Assembly (NCBI GenBank): GCA_936432065.2
Contig: OW386285.2
Coordinates: forward strand, 37,565,920 to 37,629,919
Length of the DNA: 64,000 nt
Reading direction: 5' to 3'
Source: Rutpela maculata
Lineage: Eukaryota; Arthropoda; Insecta; Coleoptera; Cerambycidae
In this document: in pieces, positions 10,830-24,608 of the stretch
How the letters are laid out: each line of letters opens with the position of its first letter
Numbering within the stretch: position 1 is the stretch's first letter
Position numbers and translations under genes: made by a program
The notes under the pieces: model-generated
What the model saw: the letters and a program-made list of their open reading frames with translations, nothing else
Told to the model about the DNA's origin: nothing
Databases searched by the model: none

Positions 10830-12840
10830 CCTACGTAAAATAGGTTTTATTTTAATTTCAGAGCAAAATATTACCAAGCATACAAAAATAAGAAGATATA
10901 TAAGATTTATAAACCGCAATTTACCGGGTGTATGTTAGGAAAACCAACTTTTAAATTAAATTAGATGATATAAAATTTTTAAATTAGATGATATATCAGT
11001 GTTATCCTAAAATATGGAACATTGTATTCTTAATAAGATTATTATGATGTGAGAGTTTGTAGGCCTCTGGTTATCACCATGTATTACAGATATGGCTCAA
11101 TTTCAATAGGGATTATTGCAATATGCTGTTTTACATATGCTCCAAATTGTAATTAAATATTTTAAGTTTAACAGAAGTTATCGTATTTACAAGAAACGGT
11201 ATACACGCATACATACATATACACTTACACACACACTTACACACGCAAAGACATTTTTATTCGATATTTGAGTTCAGTCTGCTGTGAAGCGGATATCTGT
11301 ACAAGAAATTTTTTGATGATTATTAAAATTTATAATAAATTTATAATAAAGTTAGAATACAGTCAAAAATTTATAATTCATTACCGAACCATAACAGATA
11401 CGAAAAAAATTAACAGAAACATTATTGTAGAAAATTTAGTCAGCTTTAATTTTGCATATAGCATTTGATTAGGGCTAACCGTTTTCGAGATATGAGCGAA
11501 AAAACCAAAAACCGGGACCTTCTTCGTACCCCGTGCAGCTCCCCCCCCCCCCCCCTCCACCTCCTACGTTCGAGGACTTTTGGTATGTTTATCTCCTAAA
11601 TAGTCCAAACACAGTCAAAAATTGTTATCTCGGTATTTCCCTCTAGAAACCATTTGACTGGACTATAAGTAGAGCTTTGCCTTTTATCTTCCCAAAGAGA
11701 GTGTGTTTAACTTATCTCTATATGGAGATTTATGGGATTTGTGTCATTTTAGTTATAATAAAAACACCAACACGTTATTAAAGTATAGGCACATAACATG
11801 CCATTTTCAAACAATTCCTAAAGTTATTAATGAATTAGGTACTTAATCACATTGAATGCCAAAAGAAAGGTGTTAGCGTTCATGTCTCGTGATTATCTTT
11901 TATCATCTAGTAATTGCTTACACAATTCAGTTCTTTCAAATTTTAGGATCATAAATAGTTGTATTAATTACAAATTATATTCACTTCAGTGTTACATTAA
12001 ACATCACAAATTAATGTTGTTAAATTACGCACGATAGTTTTTTATTTCAGGTGTATATTTTTTCTTTTGACTGCAATTACGTTACATTCATACTTAAAGT
12101 TATAAACAGAATTTTTGCATTTGTTATATTGCAGATAGTTTCGTTAATTATTAATATAAACACAATTCTCATTAGAAGTAATATTGCTATGACAAAAAAA
12201 TAGTACTTTCACTAGTCAGCACAACGGATGATGTTAAATGGCCAGATAGTATAAAACAAGATCACTTTTGAATCATTGAATAGGATTAAGTTTCTAATGG
12301 CTACAGAAATGTTGAAATAGATAATAAATATTCTGATAAAAGGCTCGTTTTCAATGGTAGGTTACATTTAGTATCTTAGATATTTAACTGTAGGTGCTTA
12401 AAAACGAGGCATTTCAAAGATATTCCATAATGTAACAGTAATAGTTAGTTATTTAAATTTTTACGTTTATAGATATGAGTTTTTACACATCGACTCGTGA
12501 ATGGGCATGTCCACAAAAAAATAATATACGTTAATATTAGTTAAACCATACTTTAGAACCCCTAGTACCAAAATCAGATTTTTTTTTATTTACAAATATT
12601 TTTATTTTGCAGTTACAGGCACATCGGCCTGTGTGTGTAACACGGGCCTGTTGTTTTTTATTGAAAGACTATTGTAATACTATTGATCAACAAGCTTTAG
12701 AACCCCTATATCCAAAACTGAAAATGATTGATTTATTTTTTTCGAATTACGGCCCCATAAAATTTTATTTTTCAAATATTAAATAATTAATAACTTTTAA
12801 ATTCACTTTTTCTACAACTCAGCCAATGTATATATATATA
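10830..12840. other. AT-rich sequence with a CA/TA-rich tract and a poly-C run
   Basis: The only structure I see is a CA/TA-rich microsatellite-like tract at about 11200-11250 and a run of 15 C at 11541-11555 in a locally GC-richer patch. No coding sequence is supported. Confidence 0.4.
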
Positions 12841-12844
12841 TATA

Positions 12845-13100
12845 GTAAGTTATGTATTCTGTTTATCTAGTGTAAGTCGAAATATTCATTTATTCACATT
12901 CAGTGGGGGGTTAAAGCTAAGACAATTTGGATAGATTTTTATATCATCTACATACAGTAAGTATTATATATTATACATTTTAAACAGAGTGGTAATGTTA
13001 TTGATGAAAACATTAAATAACAGGAGGCCTGAAATAGAACTCGGAGGTACACTTGTATATCTCTCGCTTTTTGAACGTATCATTTTTGAGCTATTAAAGA
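12845..13100 (-). pseudogene. LINE reverse transcriptase fragment (jockey/CR1-like)
   Basis: Minus-strand translation, with one or more frame breaks, gives the core of a non-LTR reverse transcriptase. There is a segment resembling PxSSxxGLLLFNVFINN (the usual GVPQGSVLGPLLFNVFINDL region), then YVDDIKIY, a form of the catalytic YADD box with its two Asp, then a segment resembling LNVNKCKY. The fragment is only about 85 codons and is flanked by sequence I cannot read as LINE. It is a dead 5'- and 3'-truncated copy. Clade assignment is by general resemblance only. Confidence 0.6.
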
Positions 13101-14605
13101 TGTGGTATTCAATTAATCACTTTGATTTTCACTTTCTCATAGTGATGCGGTAATTGGTTACTCTCCGCAGTAATGCGGGAATTGTTTTATGCATTGTTTT
13201 GTCTTCAGGAATAACTAGTTCCCGAACAAAGCAGAAAAGTAAAATGAAAAATTATATTATTATTATACATGATATAGTTATTTGATAATGAAATAATAGG
13301 GTCGTGCAAAAACAGTGAATACACCTTTTTCAACCCTTGTGTGATTGAGCACACATCATCATCATCTTTATTTGTAAGAGTATATAACTTTATTCTGAAA
13401 CTATTAATAGTAAATTAACATTTGAGCAAAAAAAAATATTTTCCACAATTGATTGGGAGATTTATACTTATGTCGTCTAAGTTCATTTCAAGTTTTTAAT
13501 ATTCACGTCAGAATTTAAGAAAGGCTATATTTTCTCTAATACATTGTAACGATAAACAGTACATATAACAAATTTCAAAATTTATGACATATGAACGTAT
13601 GACACAGTTCCCTTTGGGTAATAAATTGTTAGCGCCAAAGGGCATCTAACGATGGGAGAAAGTTGTGATAGTTTACTACTGAAGAAAGGTAAATTTTAAA
13701 GTAAAAAGAACATTAAACTAAAGATTATATAACACATGCAGCAATTCTGCGTGAGAAATACTTCTATCCTTTTTATATTATTTAATTATTAAATTCTTAT
13801 ATCTAACACAAAAGTATTGTTCTAACTGTGTTATCTATTGACTTTAGGTAATTTGCTAGTAAAAGTAATTAATTAATGAACATTTATTAAAAAATATAAT
13901 TTCTATGCATCATGAACACAGAATACGACTGCTTGGAAAAGATGCAAGAACAGAAGATTATATCGAGCGTATAGTAATGCCGTTGAGTGAAAAGGCACGG
14001 TAATCAACGGTAATGCACTGCATTCGCGTTATCACACGTCCGATGTTTGAACAATCGTCATGCATAATTCCTGCAATTCTATTAGAATGCCAGATAAAAA
14101 CTCTTATATGCTTGTGTTACTATTATACTCTTCGCAAAAACCAAGAATAGTACACTGTACTATTCTTGCGCAAAAACAACGTTATAGTTGTTTGGAACCT
14201 TTCTAAAACGGTAACCATTGCTCGTAAGGAAAATTTGTCATTGTTTTTGTCGAATCTCGAATTTTAAATAACTTCCAAAATTTCCATTTATCTGTCGATT
14301 TGTCACGATTCTTGTGATCACGATAACTTCAGAAAGAATAGTACGATCGTGTTGAACTTTGGACAATAATTTAGTGTGCTGGTGGAAAACCCTATTGTTT
14401 TTGAAAAAAACCCAGCAGTAAATGTAAAAGTTATGAAACGTTATAATAAAAAAATATATTGCATACCAGAGTGGTTAGCCAACCATGATCAAAAAGATGA
14501 CAAATGTTTTATAGTAATTATACCTAAAAACTCAATTTATTTTTAAAAAATTGCGAAGAATATTTATCCTATAAAAGTATATAAAACTTCAATAAATCGC
14601 AGAAG
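13100..14605. other. AT-rich sequence, short palindrome at ~14142
   Basis: The only clear structure is CAAGAATAGTACA and its reverse complement separated by one base (about 14142-14168). I see no gene. Confidence 0.35.
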
Positions 14606-15240
14606 GGTAATAATAATAATAGTCAAGGGCTGTATTTTATAAACTAATTTAAAAATTCAAACACGGAATACAAACATTTTGAATGCAAAAACATTTTTAA
14701 ATTTGTTTTAAATTCAGACAAATTCTTAGCTGACTTGAATTCTATGCGTAAATGATTGAATATTTTCGGTCCTATTTAATTTGTAAATTTACCACCTATT
14801 CTGAGTTTTGCATATAGTATGCGAAAATTACCTTGTCTGTGAGTATTTATATTATTGCATTTCCCTATTCGCAGTAAATATTTCTCTATTTTTGGTAAGG
14901 TTAAAAAAATACCCTCTAAGAAATTCTTTACATGGATGACAAATACCCGCGCTGTAACATAACATACTTTTTATGAACTAACACAATATATGATAGAGTG
15001 AAGTTTCCCTAGAAATAAATACAATATCAAAACATAGAGTCCACTTATGCATAATACAGATTACTTAACTGTTCCTTGATAAGTGTTTTTCATATTTCGA
15101 AACAGAAAAGAAATTGGTACTAATTTGGAAATGAGATGTTCACAGTGTATTTTCCAGTTTAAAATTTTCAACTATACCTACAACCCCAAAAATTTGAGAC
15201 TTTCATTAGTGTTAAGTAAAAGTGAAAATGATTAATATTT
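14606..15240 (-). pseudogene. LINE ORF2 C-terminal fragment with (TTA)n tail
   Basis: Read on the minus strand with several stops and frame changes, this gives the C-terminal part of a jockey/CR1-type LINE protein. A segment like SLKFLGLYVDSKFSW is followed further on by an open stretch from about 14905 to 14640: KIEKYLLRIGKCNNINTH, then IGPKIFNHLRIEFKSAKN and FKTNLKMFLHSK. This matches the usual LINE C-terminal plan of an Arg/Asn-rich block, a GPKIYN-like block and a Lys-rich end. A short (ATT)n run at about 14608-14623 sits where the LINE 3' tail would be. The copy is 5'-truncated and non-functional. Confidence 0.6.
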
Positions 15241-15630
15241 GTAACGGAGTTTCTGTCGAAATGCCGTTGCAGCTCCCTTTAACATTGTGTTTTGTTAATA
15301 TTTAGTATTTTGTTCGCTGTTTTGCGATCAGTTTAAAATATTTTGTGAAGTTTTGAGTTATGAGGTGCTACAGTGTGCCCGAACCTTTAACTTAATATCT
15401 GGTAGGAAATTGTATTTAAGACATTCAGCGCCACTGTGGGGAATTTTGATAGGTTTCGACTATAGAATCGGGGCGAAAATTGATCTTTGGAGACAGCGGT
15501 TGTGTTTTGAAGATCCTGTCTGGCTTCGTAGCAATAGTGAGATGCCTTGTGCCTTATTCACTTTTATCTTTGTAATCCTTAAAGTTTCCGATTATTTTAT
15601 GTATTGTCGAGGAAATATGACACAAAAATA

Positions 15631-17013
15631 GACCCAACCTTTAATTTTTTTTGCAGTGAGTCGGATTGAGATGGGGTTTTTTGCATTCGCTTCGTTAACT
15701 CATCTAGAAACTTTGTCCCATATTTTGGTCTTCTACTTTTTTTAAATTGCATTGCTACATCGAAAAGTGCATTCTTATAAGTGCATCTTTTCAAGTGATG
15801 AAGAAAAAATTCATATCTTCCAGAAATAACTCCCGAATCATACGAATTTCAGTCGCTGGACCTGAATGTGATATCCAAATGAGCCCCCTGTGCACCTGGA
15901 GATCAGGACGGAACCAGGAACGTCATCACCTGGAGTTCCCTGTAAACTCATGGAAAATCGATCGAAACTCGTTACCCGGGGGTTTTTCGGGTCGCTCGTC
16001 CCGAATCTGACATCGGCAACCTCTTAACTTATACAAAATGGGTATGTCCTTTCTCTTTCAATGAACTTACTTTATCACCAGAGTTCAAATAGTTAATTCA
16101 ACTGAAACTATTCAAGGGGTAAATGAAAGGTATGGGTACAAATATATGCAGGCACAATTTCAAAAATATCTGAACTTTATATTTCCAATTTGAAATTTTA
16201 ACTAGTTTTACTTCTATTAAATAATAAATTTTTGTAATAAGAATAATTATTTTTATTTTTAATTAATAATTATTTATAATTTGTTGCGTCATAGATATTT
16301 AGGTTCAAATGATGAAGAGGGTTGCAGTGGAAAACTTGTTCTACCATAATAATATATTAACTAGCATTCATTAAAGCAATGTTAGAAAGTTTGACGACAA
16401 AATTTCAGTAAAACTCCAGGAGATGACGTTATTAGCCAGGTCGCGCACACCGGGTCCTCCGGAGGAGGTTGCCGATGTCATATTCGGGACAAGCGATCCG
16501 AAAAACCCCCAGGTAACAAGTTTCGATCGATTTGATAAGTAATTTCAGTAAAACTCCAGGAGATGACGTTATTAGCCAGATCGCGCGCACCAGGTCCTCC
16601 GGAGGAGGTTGCCGATGTCAGATTCGGGACGAGCGACCCGAAAAACCCCCGGGTAACGAGTTTCGATCGATTTTCCATGAATTTACAGAGAACTCCAGGT
16701 CATGATGTTCCTGGTGCCGTCCTGATCTCCAGGTGCACAGTGGGCTCATTTAGACATCACATTCAGGTCCAGAGACTCAAAAAAACCCAGGTTACTGAAA
16801 TTCGTATGATTCGGGAGTTTTTTCTGGAAGATATGAATTTTTTCTTCATCACTTGAAAAGATGCACTTATAAGAATGCACTTTTCGATGCAGCAATGCAA
16901 TTTCAAAAAAGTACATGTTCAAAATATGGCACAAAGTTTCTAGATGAGTTAACGAAGCAAATACAAAAACCACATCTCAATCCGACTTACTGCAAAAAAA
17001 ATTGAAGGTTGAC
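15631..17013. mobile_element. 1.4 kb foldback element with ~400-bp inverted arms
   Basis: The left arm 15631-16023 returns in inverted orientation at 16604-17013 with small differences throughout; for example GTCGGATTGAGATG near the left tip matches CATCTCAATCCGAC near the right tip. The loop contains an extra tandem duplication: 16401-16540 repeats at 16541-16680 (period 140), so part of the inner right arm is present twice. The arms include a GC-richer block around 15960-16020. Short open frames on both strands are products of the repeat. I see no transposase or confirmed target duplication. Confidence 0.8.
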
Positions 17014-18690
17014 TGCTATATTTCTTCGCCTAGTAGTAATTTTAATTGCATCTATATTTTAAGCTTGTAAGTGGACATATTTTTGAGAATAATTTTGTTA
17101 ATCCGTGTGTTTTGTTTTAAAAGATTAAACACATGTTTATCTGTTTGGGTTAACTAATTATTATTATCGGCCCATTTGGCATTCTATCTATATGCATCGT
17201 GATTATTTAACGATGTTTAAATAATTATTAACAGCCCACTTGGCAAACTTATCGTTATCTTTAATTGTGTAACGAAAATGTTAGACAATTATAGATTGAC
17301 CCGTGGTGGTCACCTGTATTCTTTTTTGCGGTTCCTAGATATTTTTTCTGCTGTTTGATGCGCTTTTCTAGGTGAACTACATACTGGTGTGGATGCACTA
17401 GATAATACATTTGTGTACGAGCACAAAAGTTGGTTCAGGAATTGATGCTGGAAATTTTGGAGTTAAATGGTACCTAGGTTGGAACCAGGCTCAAAGCCGA
17501 ATCTGTCCAGAAAGTCTACCGCTGGGACACCTCTGGAAGACGTAAGGTGAGTGGTTTTATTTCATTACCTTTTGCCTAAATTTGTAGAGATTTAAAGCAG
17601 TCACTGAACGTTTCTTCAGGGATTTCTAGAGTTTGGAGGTTTCTGAACTAACGAACAATTATCTTTCTTCTTGTCTATTGTGTAGCTTCATTAATGGATT
17701 AATTATATCCCCATCTTTGTCTTACCTAAATTAATTATTAATGAAGTGTTGGTTTATTATCTTATTCCGGTTAACTGCTCGTAAGATATATATAAATATC
17801 TATACCTAGTAAATTGTTGTTACTTATGTCTATCTGTCCGTACAAGTTTAAAATATGATTATCAAGTGATTTAAATGTCACAGAATTTTCACAAGTCGTC
17901 GTCACCTCACCATTGCTATAATTTTGTCTAACTTTTTAGAGTTAATTTGAGAAATAATTAAATTTTTTTAGCGAAGCCACCAGTAAAATGATTATCTTTT
18001 ATCTTTTTGGCATTTGGTCATATCTTTAAGTAACGTAAAGATTTTTTATCTTTTTGGCTAATTTTTTTATCTTAAAATAACGAGAAAAAAAAGCTTATCT
18101 TTTTGGCAGTATTTTTTATATCTTATTTTATCTTGAGTAAATTTTTCTTGGCCTTTAACTTAAAATGTTATACTGTAGTTTTTTTCCTGTTTTTTTTTTT
18201 ATTAAATTATGCTAATTACATAATAAGTGATATTCGGTACAGATTCACTTTGTCTAATTTTTGATTGATATTTTCTTTATTGATTTTCATGTAAATTTCA
18301 TGCTCAATTTTTTAACACGGAAATATTAATTTTTTTGTAGTAAAATTTATCATACCAAAAATATGGTTTATTTAATTTAATATTATCTAGTATTTTTATC
18401 GTAATTTTGGTCATAAATTTTTTTCTTTAACGTAATATCTTGCTACCTTATTTTTTTTTTTTATATATAACTTACAATTTCTGCTTAGTTTAGTGTGGTA
18501 AGAATTTTCTAGTTGATTAATTAGTTTTATCGGAATTTTGTATCTGAGTACATTGTACTTATTATCGAATTTTTTTATCGTAATTTCATTTTTCTATCTT
18601 GCCCGATTGGTTTTAACCATTTATTTTAGCGTTTTATGTAAAAATCCCTTGGCCAAGTGAAGAGGAGTGACCAGTACACAGCAACATCAA
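17014..18690. other. AT-rich sequence, no supported gene
   Basis: Long T-rich stretches dominate after 17930. A possible exon-like patch at 17420-17550 was considered and not accepted (see rejected list). Confidence 0.4.
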
Positions 18691-18703
18691 ACACAGGTCT
18701 TCG

Positions 18704-19420
18704 CAGTGGCGGTCTGGGTGTCTAGTGTTTAGTCGGCATTTTAAAAGCGAAGCAATCGAGAGGAGGGGGATTTTTTGGGTTTCACGCCGGCCATTTATTC
18801 GGGGGATGGGAATTTGATACCAAACTTTAATATTCAATATATATAATTTTTTTTTTATTATAAGGACCGGTTTAAGGATAAATAAAATCATAGGTTCTTT
18901 AGAACTGCAGAACGATTTATTTATTAAAATAAAAAAATCATAAACATAAAAAATAAAAACCTTTATAAAAAACAAATACTATCAGGAGTATCAGGAACAA
19001 AGGACAATTTAACGAGTCTCAAACTAGAAAACTAAAACTGAAAACATAACGTGAACGAGAATTAGAAATTAAAATAATAAAGCTGTTAATTCTTCAGACG
19101 ATTGCGCTATCTTATTTAAAATTTCATAGGTATTTGGAATCATTTCTGCTTCAATGTTTATTAACATCAGTGGCTCCAGAAAGTTTCGTGTCATATGTTA
19201 CTTCTTAGCCGGAGGAACGGCCAAAAGAAGCTAAAAGTACTCACACTCACCAGCTTACCACATATGCCGAAATTTTTAAAAACAAATAAACATTCAAACG
19301 CAGTTCGACAGCGATTTGAATGTTTTTGCTTCGCATGTGTATAAGCGTATTACGTACTCAAAAGGCAAAAGGCCCAGTCGGCATTTGCCGACTTGCCGAC
19401 CTGGCCAGACCGCCCCACTG
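18704..19420. mobile_element. Non-autonomous hAT element with 8-bp target duplication
   Basis: The element starts CAGTGGCGGTCTGG at 18704 and ends CCAGACCGCCCCACTG at 19420, imperfect inverted ends of the hAT type. It is flanked by a perfect 8-bp direct repeat GGTCTTCG (18696-18703 and 19421-19428). It is 717 bp with no transposase frame. Removing it joins sequence at 18640-18695 to 19429 onward, which may once have been a continuous unit, but I do not recognise that unit. Confidence 0.9.
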
Positions 19421-19429
19421 GGTCTTCGT

Positions 19430-20360
19430 AAAAACTTGGTGGTCTGGACAGCATCTCCGTTGAGAGTGGACAGAGCTAATACTCCAAGCTAATAAGGAGG
19501 TTTATTTTTGGGATCCCAGCTCAACCATAAGTCCCTCACTTACCGAGCTTTCGGCAGCTTCCAGACCCATAGATCGATTGCAGTCACCTAATGTAAGAAT
19601 TTGTACATCGTTACATCTATTTATTTTTTTGGTCAGAAGAGATAATGTAAAAAACCAGTCAAAATTTGTTTTATTTAACTTATAAATTTTTGTCTTATCA
19701 TTCTTCACTTAGATTATCCATTTTTGCAAAGTATCCAGTCAGTAAGTTTAAATATTTTCTGTTGTATAGACATTGTAAACTTTTCTCATATTTTTGTAAT
19801 ATATTGTTCTAATTTTATCTACTGTGTGTTATTATTCTTACTCATCACTATATTCAAGAATATATTATCTCTCATTTTTTTGGTTTTGTGTAAAAAGTAT
19901 TTATTTAAAAATACGCTGGCGCCCTGAAGGCCTAATGCAGCTTAGAAATTAACTTCACAAAAAAAAATAAACCCATTGACCTGCGATGAGCTAGCAGGAG
20001 TTAAGTTAACGCACCTCTTGTTTGGGGAAGTGCTATAACCAACAAAGTGTCGTTCGCCATATTTTACTGAGTTTTATCTGTATTAAAATGTAATTGGCTG
20101 AAAAATATTGACGCTTTATTTATAGCGTTATTATTATTATCGTAATTTACTATTTATTTGATCTCAATTAATCGTAGATAGATCATCGGCATGCACTGAA
20201 AAAGAACCTTTGGTTAAAATGGAAATCAGACCATACGGCCAAATAGCATACGGCCCCATGCTGACCCCAGTGGTATCATTAACGAATCTCTTCCTTGTAT
20301 ATTATTTTTGTATAATCTCTATGGATGAAATGAATTGTCATTATTATTATCATTATAATA
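19430..20360. other. Unassigned sequence
   Basis: I see no supportable gene or repeat. GC content is higher near 19440-19600 than in the T-rich stretch that follows. Confidence 0.35.
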
Positions 20361-20366
20361 AAAAAA

Positions 20367-22010
20367 TCAATCACCATTACGATAATCAGCTCGAAGCAGT
20401 GGGGCCATTTCAGCTTCCGATCTTATCCCAAGCAATGATGGTATGAGACAGTGGCTCATCGCGGTGATGGCGCTTCCTAAAACGGCTTCGTTCGAACTCA
20501 CAATACGGAGTGAACCCAGAAGAGCTGCTTTTTGCATTTTGGTCGCCAAAAGCGTGGAGACTGATCTACAGGCAGGAATGGTATTGAGTTCCTTAAAAAA
20601 AGATGGTAACTTACTTCCAAAACTGCCAATTATCAAGCTCACTATTTTAATTGCAAAATCTATCAAATTTGAACAACTCCCTGTATTTATTTAATTTTTG
20701 GACATTTTTCTCTGCTGGACAAGAAACTCAATAACATACATTATCTTTTAAATTAAATCCAAAAGCACTCTGTCTGGCTTGGTGGCATCCAGCATTCGGG
20801 TTATTGGGAAGGTGTCATTCCAATTATATTCCGCATTTGCTGTTCTCTACGACTGCCTTGATTTCTTGGAGCACATACGACATGATGAGATCCTAGTCGA
20901 TGCCACAAGCGTGTCTAATACCCTAGTAGAGCATCCTAAGGGCCAGGTTTTGTCTGATGATATATTCACAACGCGGATATAGGATACAGAATGATACTGC
21001 ATGAACGGGATACGCCTAGAGTATGTATGTTAGGGTCTCAGAATGTGTATTACAAATCCTCCATGTACTTTATATATTTGGTTTTAGGTATACCCGGGTG
21101 TTTGTTACTCCTTTCCGACATGCCAATACAAAACTCTCTATGACCGACTTTGACTTGCCGACCTGAGGAAAACAAGCGCCAAGCCATTAAACATTCCTTG
21201 ATCTCGTAGATGTTTATAAAAGAGAAAGTGCATCTGCTTGTTGATAAGTTATCACAGCAGGTTTTCCTGCTCTGCCTTTGTGATTATAGCATTAAGACCT
21301 TAGATGAATACCTGATTGCATATGATTAGGGGCGAGTTCTGTTAGTCCGAGTTTGTGAGTGGCTCTTAAAGCGGGTGTAAACAAAGACGCTACTTTGTTC
21401 TCCTCTGTATGCGTCGTAATCATTTGAACTAGTGAGTCGTTGCTCCTGAATGTTCGAATAGCTGTATCCAGTATCATTCTGACATTCAGGTACTCCAAAC
21501 TAGTTAGACCTCTCCCTCTCAGATTACGTGGAAGATACATATGCCCTTTGGAAGATTTTGTGTAGAGGCTTCGACACACATTCATAATTCTCCTGATTTT
21601 TTTTTAATCCTAATGATTTCCCTATCTAGTGCCTATGCCATTTACCATCCAACGAAGGACACCAAATGAGTACGAAAGAAAAGGGACGGCCAGCACATTG
21701 ATTACAGAAATTTCATGCCGAAAAGTTAAAACTTCCATATGCGTCTAACAAGCCGTTTGTATCTATAACGGAGAGTGTCTTTTACTAAAGTTGCGTCCTG
21801 AAGGCCCCTTTGAGAGATAGCCAGGAATTTGTAGGACTCTCCTGCATGAGATATTTTATAATGCTGTCGTCCACTAGTTTGGTGCCTTCACTAATACCGT
21901 CCAATCTTCCCCTGACCATCTAAAGGATGGCGCTCTTGCTTAAATACAAGGCCATCCTGATCAATGACGTACTTTTGACAGAGTGTGTATAGGGATACTT
22001 GTAAATATAT
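20367..22010 (-). pseudogene. Decayed R2-like LINE: RT end plus restriction-like endonuclease region
   Basis: Conceptual minus-strand translation across frames gives, in order: a segment like YKFLGI followed by a Lys/Arg-rich stretch (about 21850-21750); an INVLAVPFLSYSFGVLRW segment (about 21700-21640); LDREI and RRIMNVCRSLYTKSSKG; LPRNLRGRGLTSLEYLN (open from 21585 to 21292); then further 3' a TKPDRVLLD segment (about 20770); and finally an open frame 20666-20367 with SLIIGSFGSKLPSFFKEL and KMQKAALLGSLRIV. This order matches the thumb region and C-terminal endonuclease of LINEs in the R2/R4/NeSL group. The KPD...D stretch is where the PD-(D/E)XK nuclease motif is expected. Many stops make it a fossil. 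Naming the clade is inference. Confidence 0.55.
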
Positions 22011-22019
22011 TTTTTTAAC

Positions 22020-24430
22020 TTATGATCATCCATATAGAACAGGTGGAATTGTATGTTTACTAGGTGGTTCGATTTTATATCCCTTTAAGCTTAATCAAGA
22101 GGGATAAGACTGAGATGCAAAATAATAGAGAACTTAAAGAGTAGATCTTCAATACATCTACGAATATTAGTGTGATTATATACGTTTCTCATCAACCGTA
22201 TAAACAAGGCATAGGAGGTAGTATGCCTTAGCATAGTTCACCCAAGTAACAGAAAGATTACACTTGTAATAGGTAGCATCCTGACAAAAGCCTGTTATTA
22301 TTGTTATTATTACTATTATAGGTATATGTTCACAAAATACCTATTTTTAGGACTGCTTGACTGCCAGCATTAACTCAGAAAGTAGTAAATTTCGTTATGA
22401 ACGGTGTATCACATTTTGCTAAATAAAATTGATCAATAAACATCCTTGAGTCCACCGTGCTACTTTCCATCACTTATTCAGTCTCTACAAAAAAAATGTC
22501 ACCGCTTTGTCTCTTTTAGATATATTCTGTTGATTGTTCAAATGTTTATTGTATGTAAATCAACAAATGAATACATTTAAATAATATCTCATGATCTTAC
22601 ATGGACAATATTTTTAATTTGCTGCTAATGCTACTTGTTCTCTACTAATTGTTTTTATCTTATGTATCTTGGTGATTTTTTTTATACATTTTCACTTCAT
22701 ATATTACCTGATATATCGCAGATGTTAGATTGGCAATAACATTTATAAAGTATTTGAAAAGTGATATAGTTTTTATGCTTTTATGCGTGCGTAGTCTTAA
22801 AAGGGAAAACGTATAGAAATGTAAAACACATGTCTATAATTGTCCATAAACTTAACAAACTGGCTTAAACAATCCCGAGCATTTAATGAGAAGTCACAGT
22901 GTACTGCAACAAAATTTAAATCAAAGTTGATGCCACTCGGAATTTTTTTTATTACAATTTTTTGGATGTATATAGAACCAATTTCCACGATATTTGAAAT
23001 CATTCATCGTAGAAATTTAGAAGAAAGTATTTTACTTTTTTTGTTTAATGACATAGCCACACAAAAAAAGTAGTCTGGCCTGCGGACCAGACCAGTAGTG
23101 TATCCTTATGTATTTGGGGTAATTCTGCATTCTAGCGGAATACTGGAATTTTTGCGAAATTTTTTCAGGATACACTAACTTGGGGTCGTAGAACACGAAT
23201 CTGAAATGAGCTTTCGGTGCAAATGCATAATTTTCCCAAAAAAATTTTTGAAACTATCCACCATCCACAGTCATTCTCCGTTATTATAAACACTAAAAAC
23301 TCTCCGTTTCGGCCGATTTTCATGTCATGTTCATCATGTAAAGTGTTCCTCAGAATATACACGCCAAAAAAATTGCTCTCCATAAAAAGTAAATTATTAT
23401 TTACCAAAACTCTAGAAACCAGAAAATGAAAAATCATCAAACTGTCAAATTAATGTGCATGCGTATCCTCACTTAAACTTGTGTCTAATGTATCGAGCAA
23501 AATCAGCAGGCGATTGTTGTCTCTCTGATTTTGAAATGGTATTTGCATTTTTGCGTGCGAACGATGATGTCATGCTAACATTTTTGGGATATACTAATTA
23601 ATTACCTACAAATGTTTGATCAAATAGATGGATGGCTGCATGAATTTGAATTTTTTTTTCACATAATTAACAGAAACCACGTCGGATAGTTTTTTTAAAA
23701 TACTCATAAGGAAATTGAACATTTTTTCTCATAAACAGAAATTTTATTAAAATGTCAAAAAAACGTACCTATTTAGATTGAGTCATAAATAAAAAAATGA
23801 TACGTCAGGTTGCTAATTTACAGAAGTATGTCTGTGTCGAATTTCAGGCCAACACACTGAATAATTTTAGCACAGTAATGATTTTTCTACACAAAGGTAG
23901 GTAATTAAAAATCACAAAAGTCCGAATAACCGTTGACTTTAGGATAATCCTATATTGTATTCCGGTAGTCGGTAGTAATATCACTTATCACCAGGATTCA
24001 TTTTGACCACTATGACATCCTGTATAAACAATTAAATGTATATATGTTTTAATGTCCAAAAATTCTGACCACTTCCAGACAACGTAGTTACTTGAAATTT
24101 GGTACAGTTACAGGCTTTAGGGTCTTAATAAAGAAAAAATTGTAGAGATGTCACCCTAGCATCCCGTAGGTTCGAAAAATTGTAGTAGTCACGTAGAAAC
24201 TTAAAATTTGGCATAGTTATAAATTTTAAAACATTCGAACAAAGAAATCTGAAAGTCACAAAATCGTCTCCTAACCCTTTAGGGGATGAAAGATGAAGTA
24301 AGGACCATAAAAAGATTAGGTACTTTTGTCTGGAAGAGAAAATCGATGAGATAAAAAATACAAATTTGACACACATTGGCACACAATAAAGGAAAAAAAA
24401 AATCAAAATCCTTAAAATTTTAATCAGGGG
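22020..24430. other. AT-rich sequence, no supported gene
   Basis: Short overlapping frames on both strands (22797-23440) have no recognisable domain and look random. I could not support any feature. Confidence 0.35.
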
Positions 24431-24438
24431 GTTATATA

Positions 24439-24608
24439 CAAACTCAATCTGAAAAGGACAAATTGTATTTTTTGAAAAGTGTGCTTTGGTGGCGTTTTAG
24501 TTCTGTCGTTTACATACAGTCTCATTAGTTTGACATTTTGATAGAACTAACATGCCACCAAAGCACACTTTTCAGTAAATAAAATTTGTCCTTTTTAGAT
24601 TGAGTTTG
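24439..24608. mobile_element. 170-bp hairpin MITE
   Basis: CAAACTCAATCT opens the left arm and AGATTGAGTTTG closes the right arm. Further inside, AAAAGTGTGCTTTGGTGGC pairs with GCCACCAAAGCACACTTTT. The arms are about 70 bp, with a loop of about 25 bp. There is no coding capacity. Confidence 0.75.

Noticed and set aside
17420..17550. Possible host exon ending in a AAG|GTGAGT splice donor
   Set aside because: An in-frame stop interrupts the most protein-like frame, no acceptor or neighbouring exon was found, and there is no recognisable domain.
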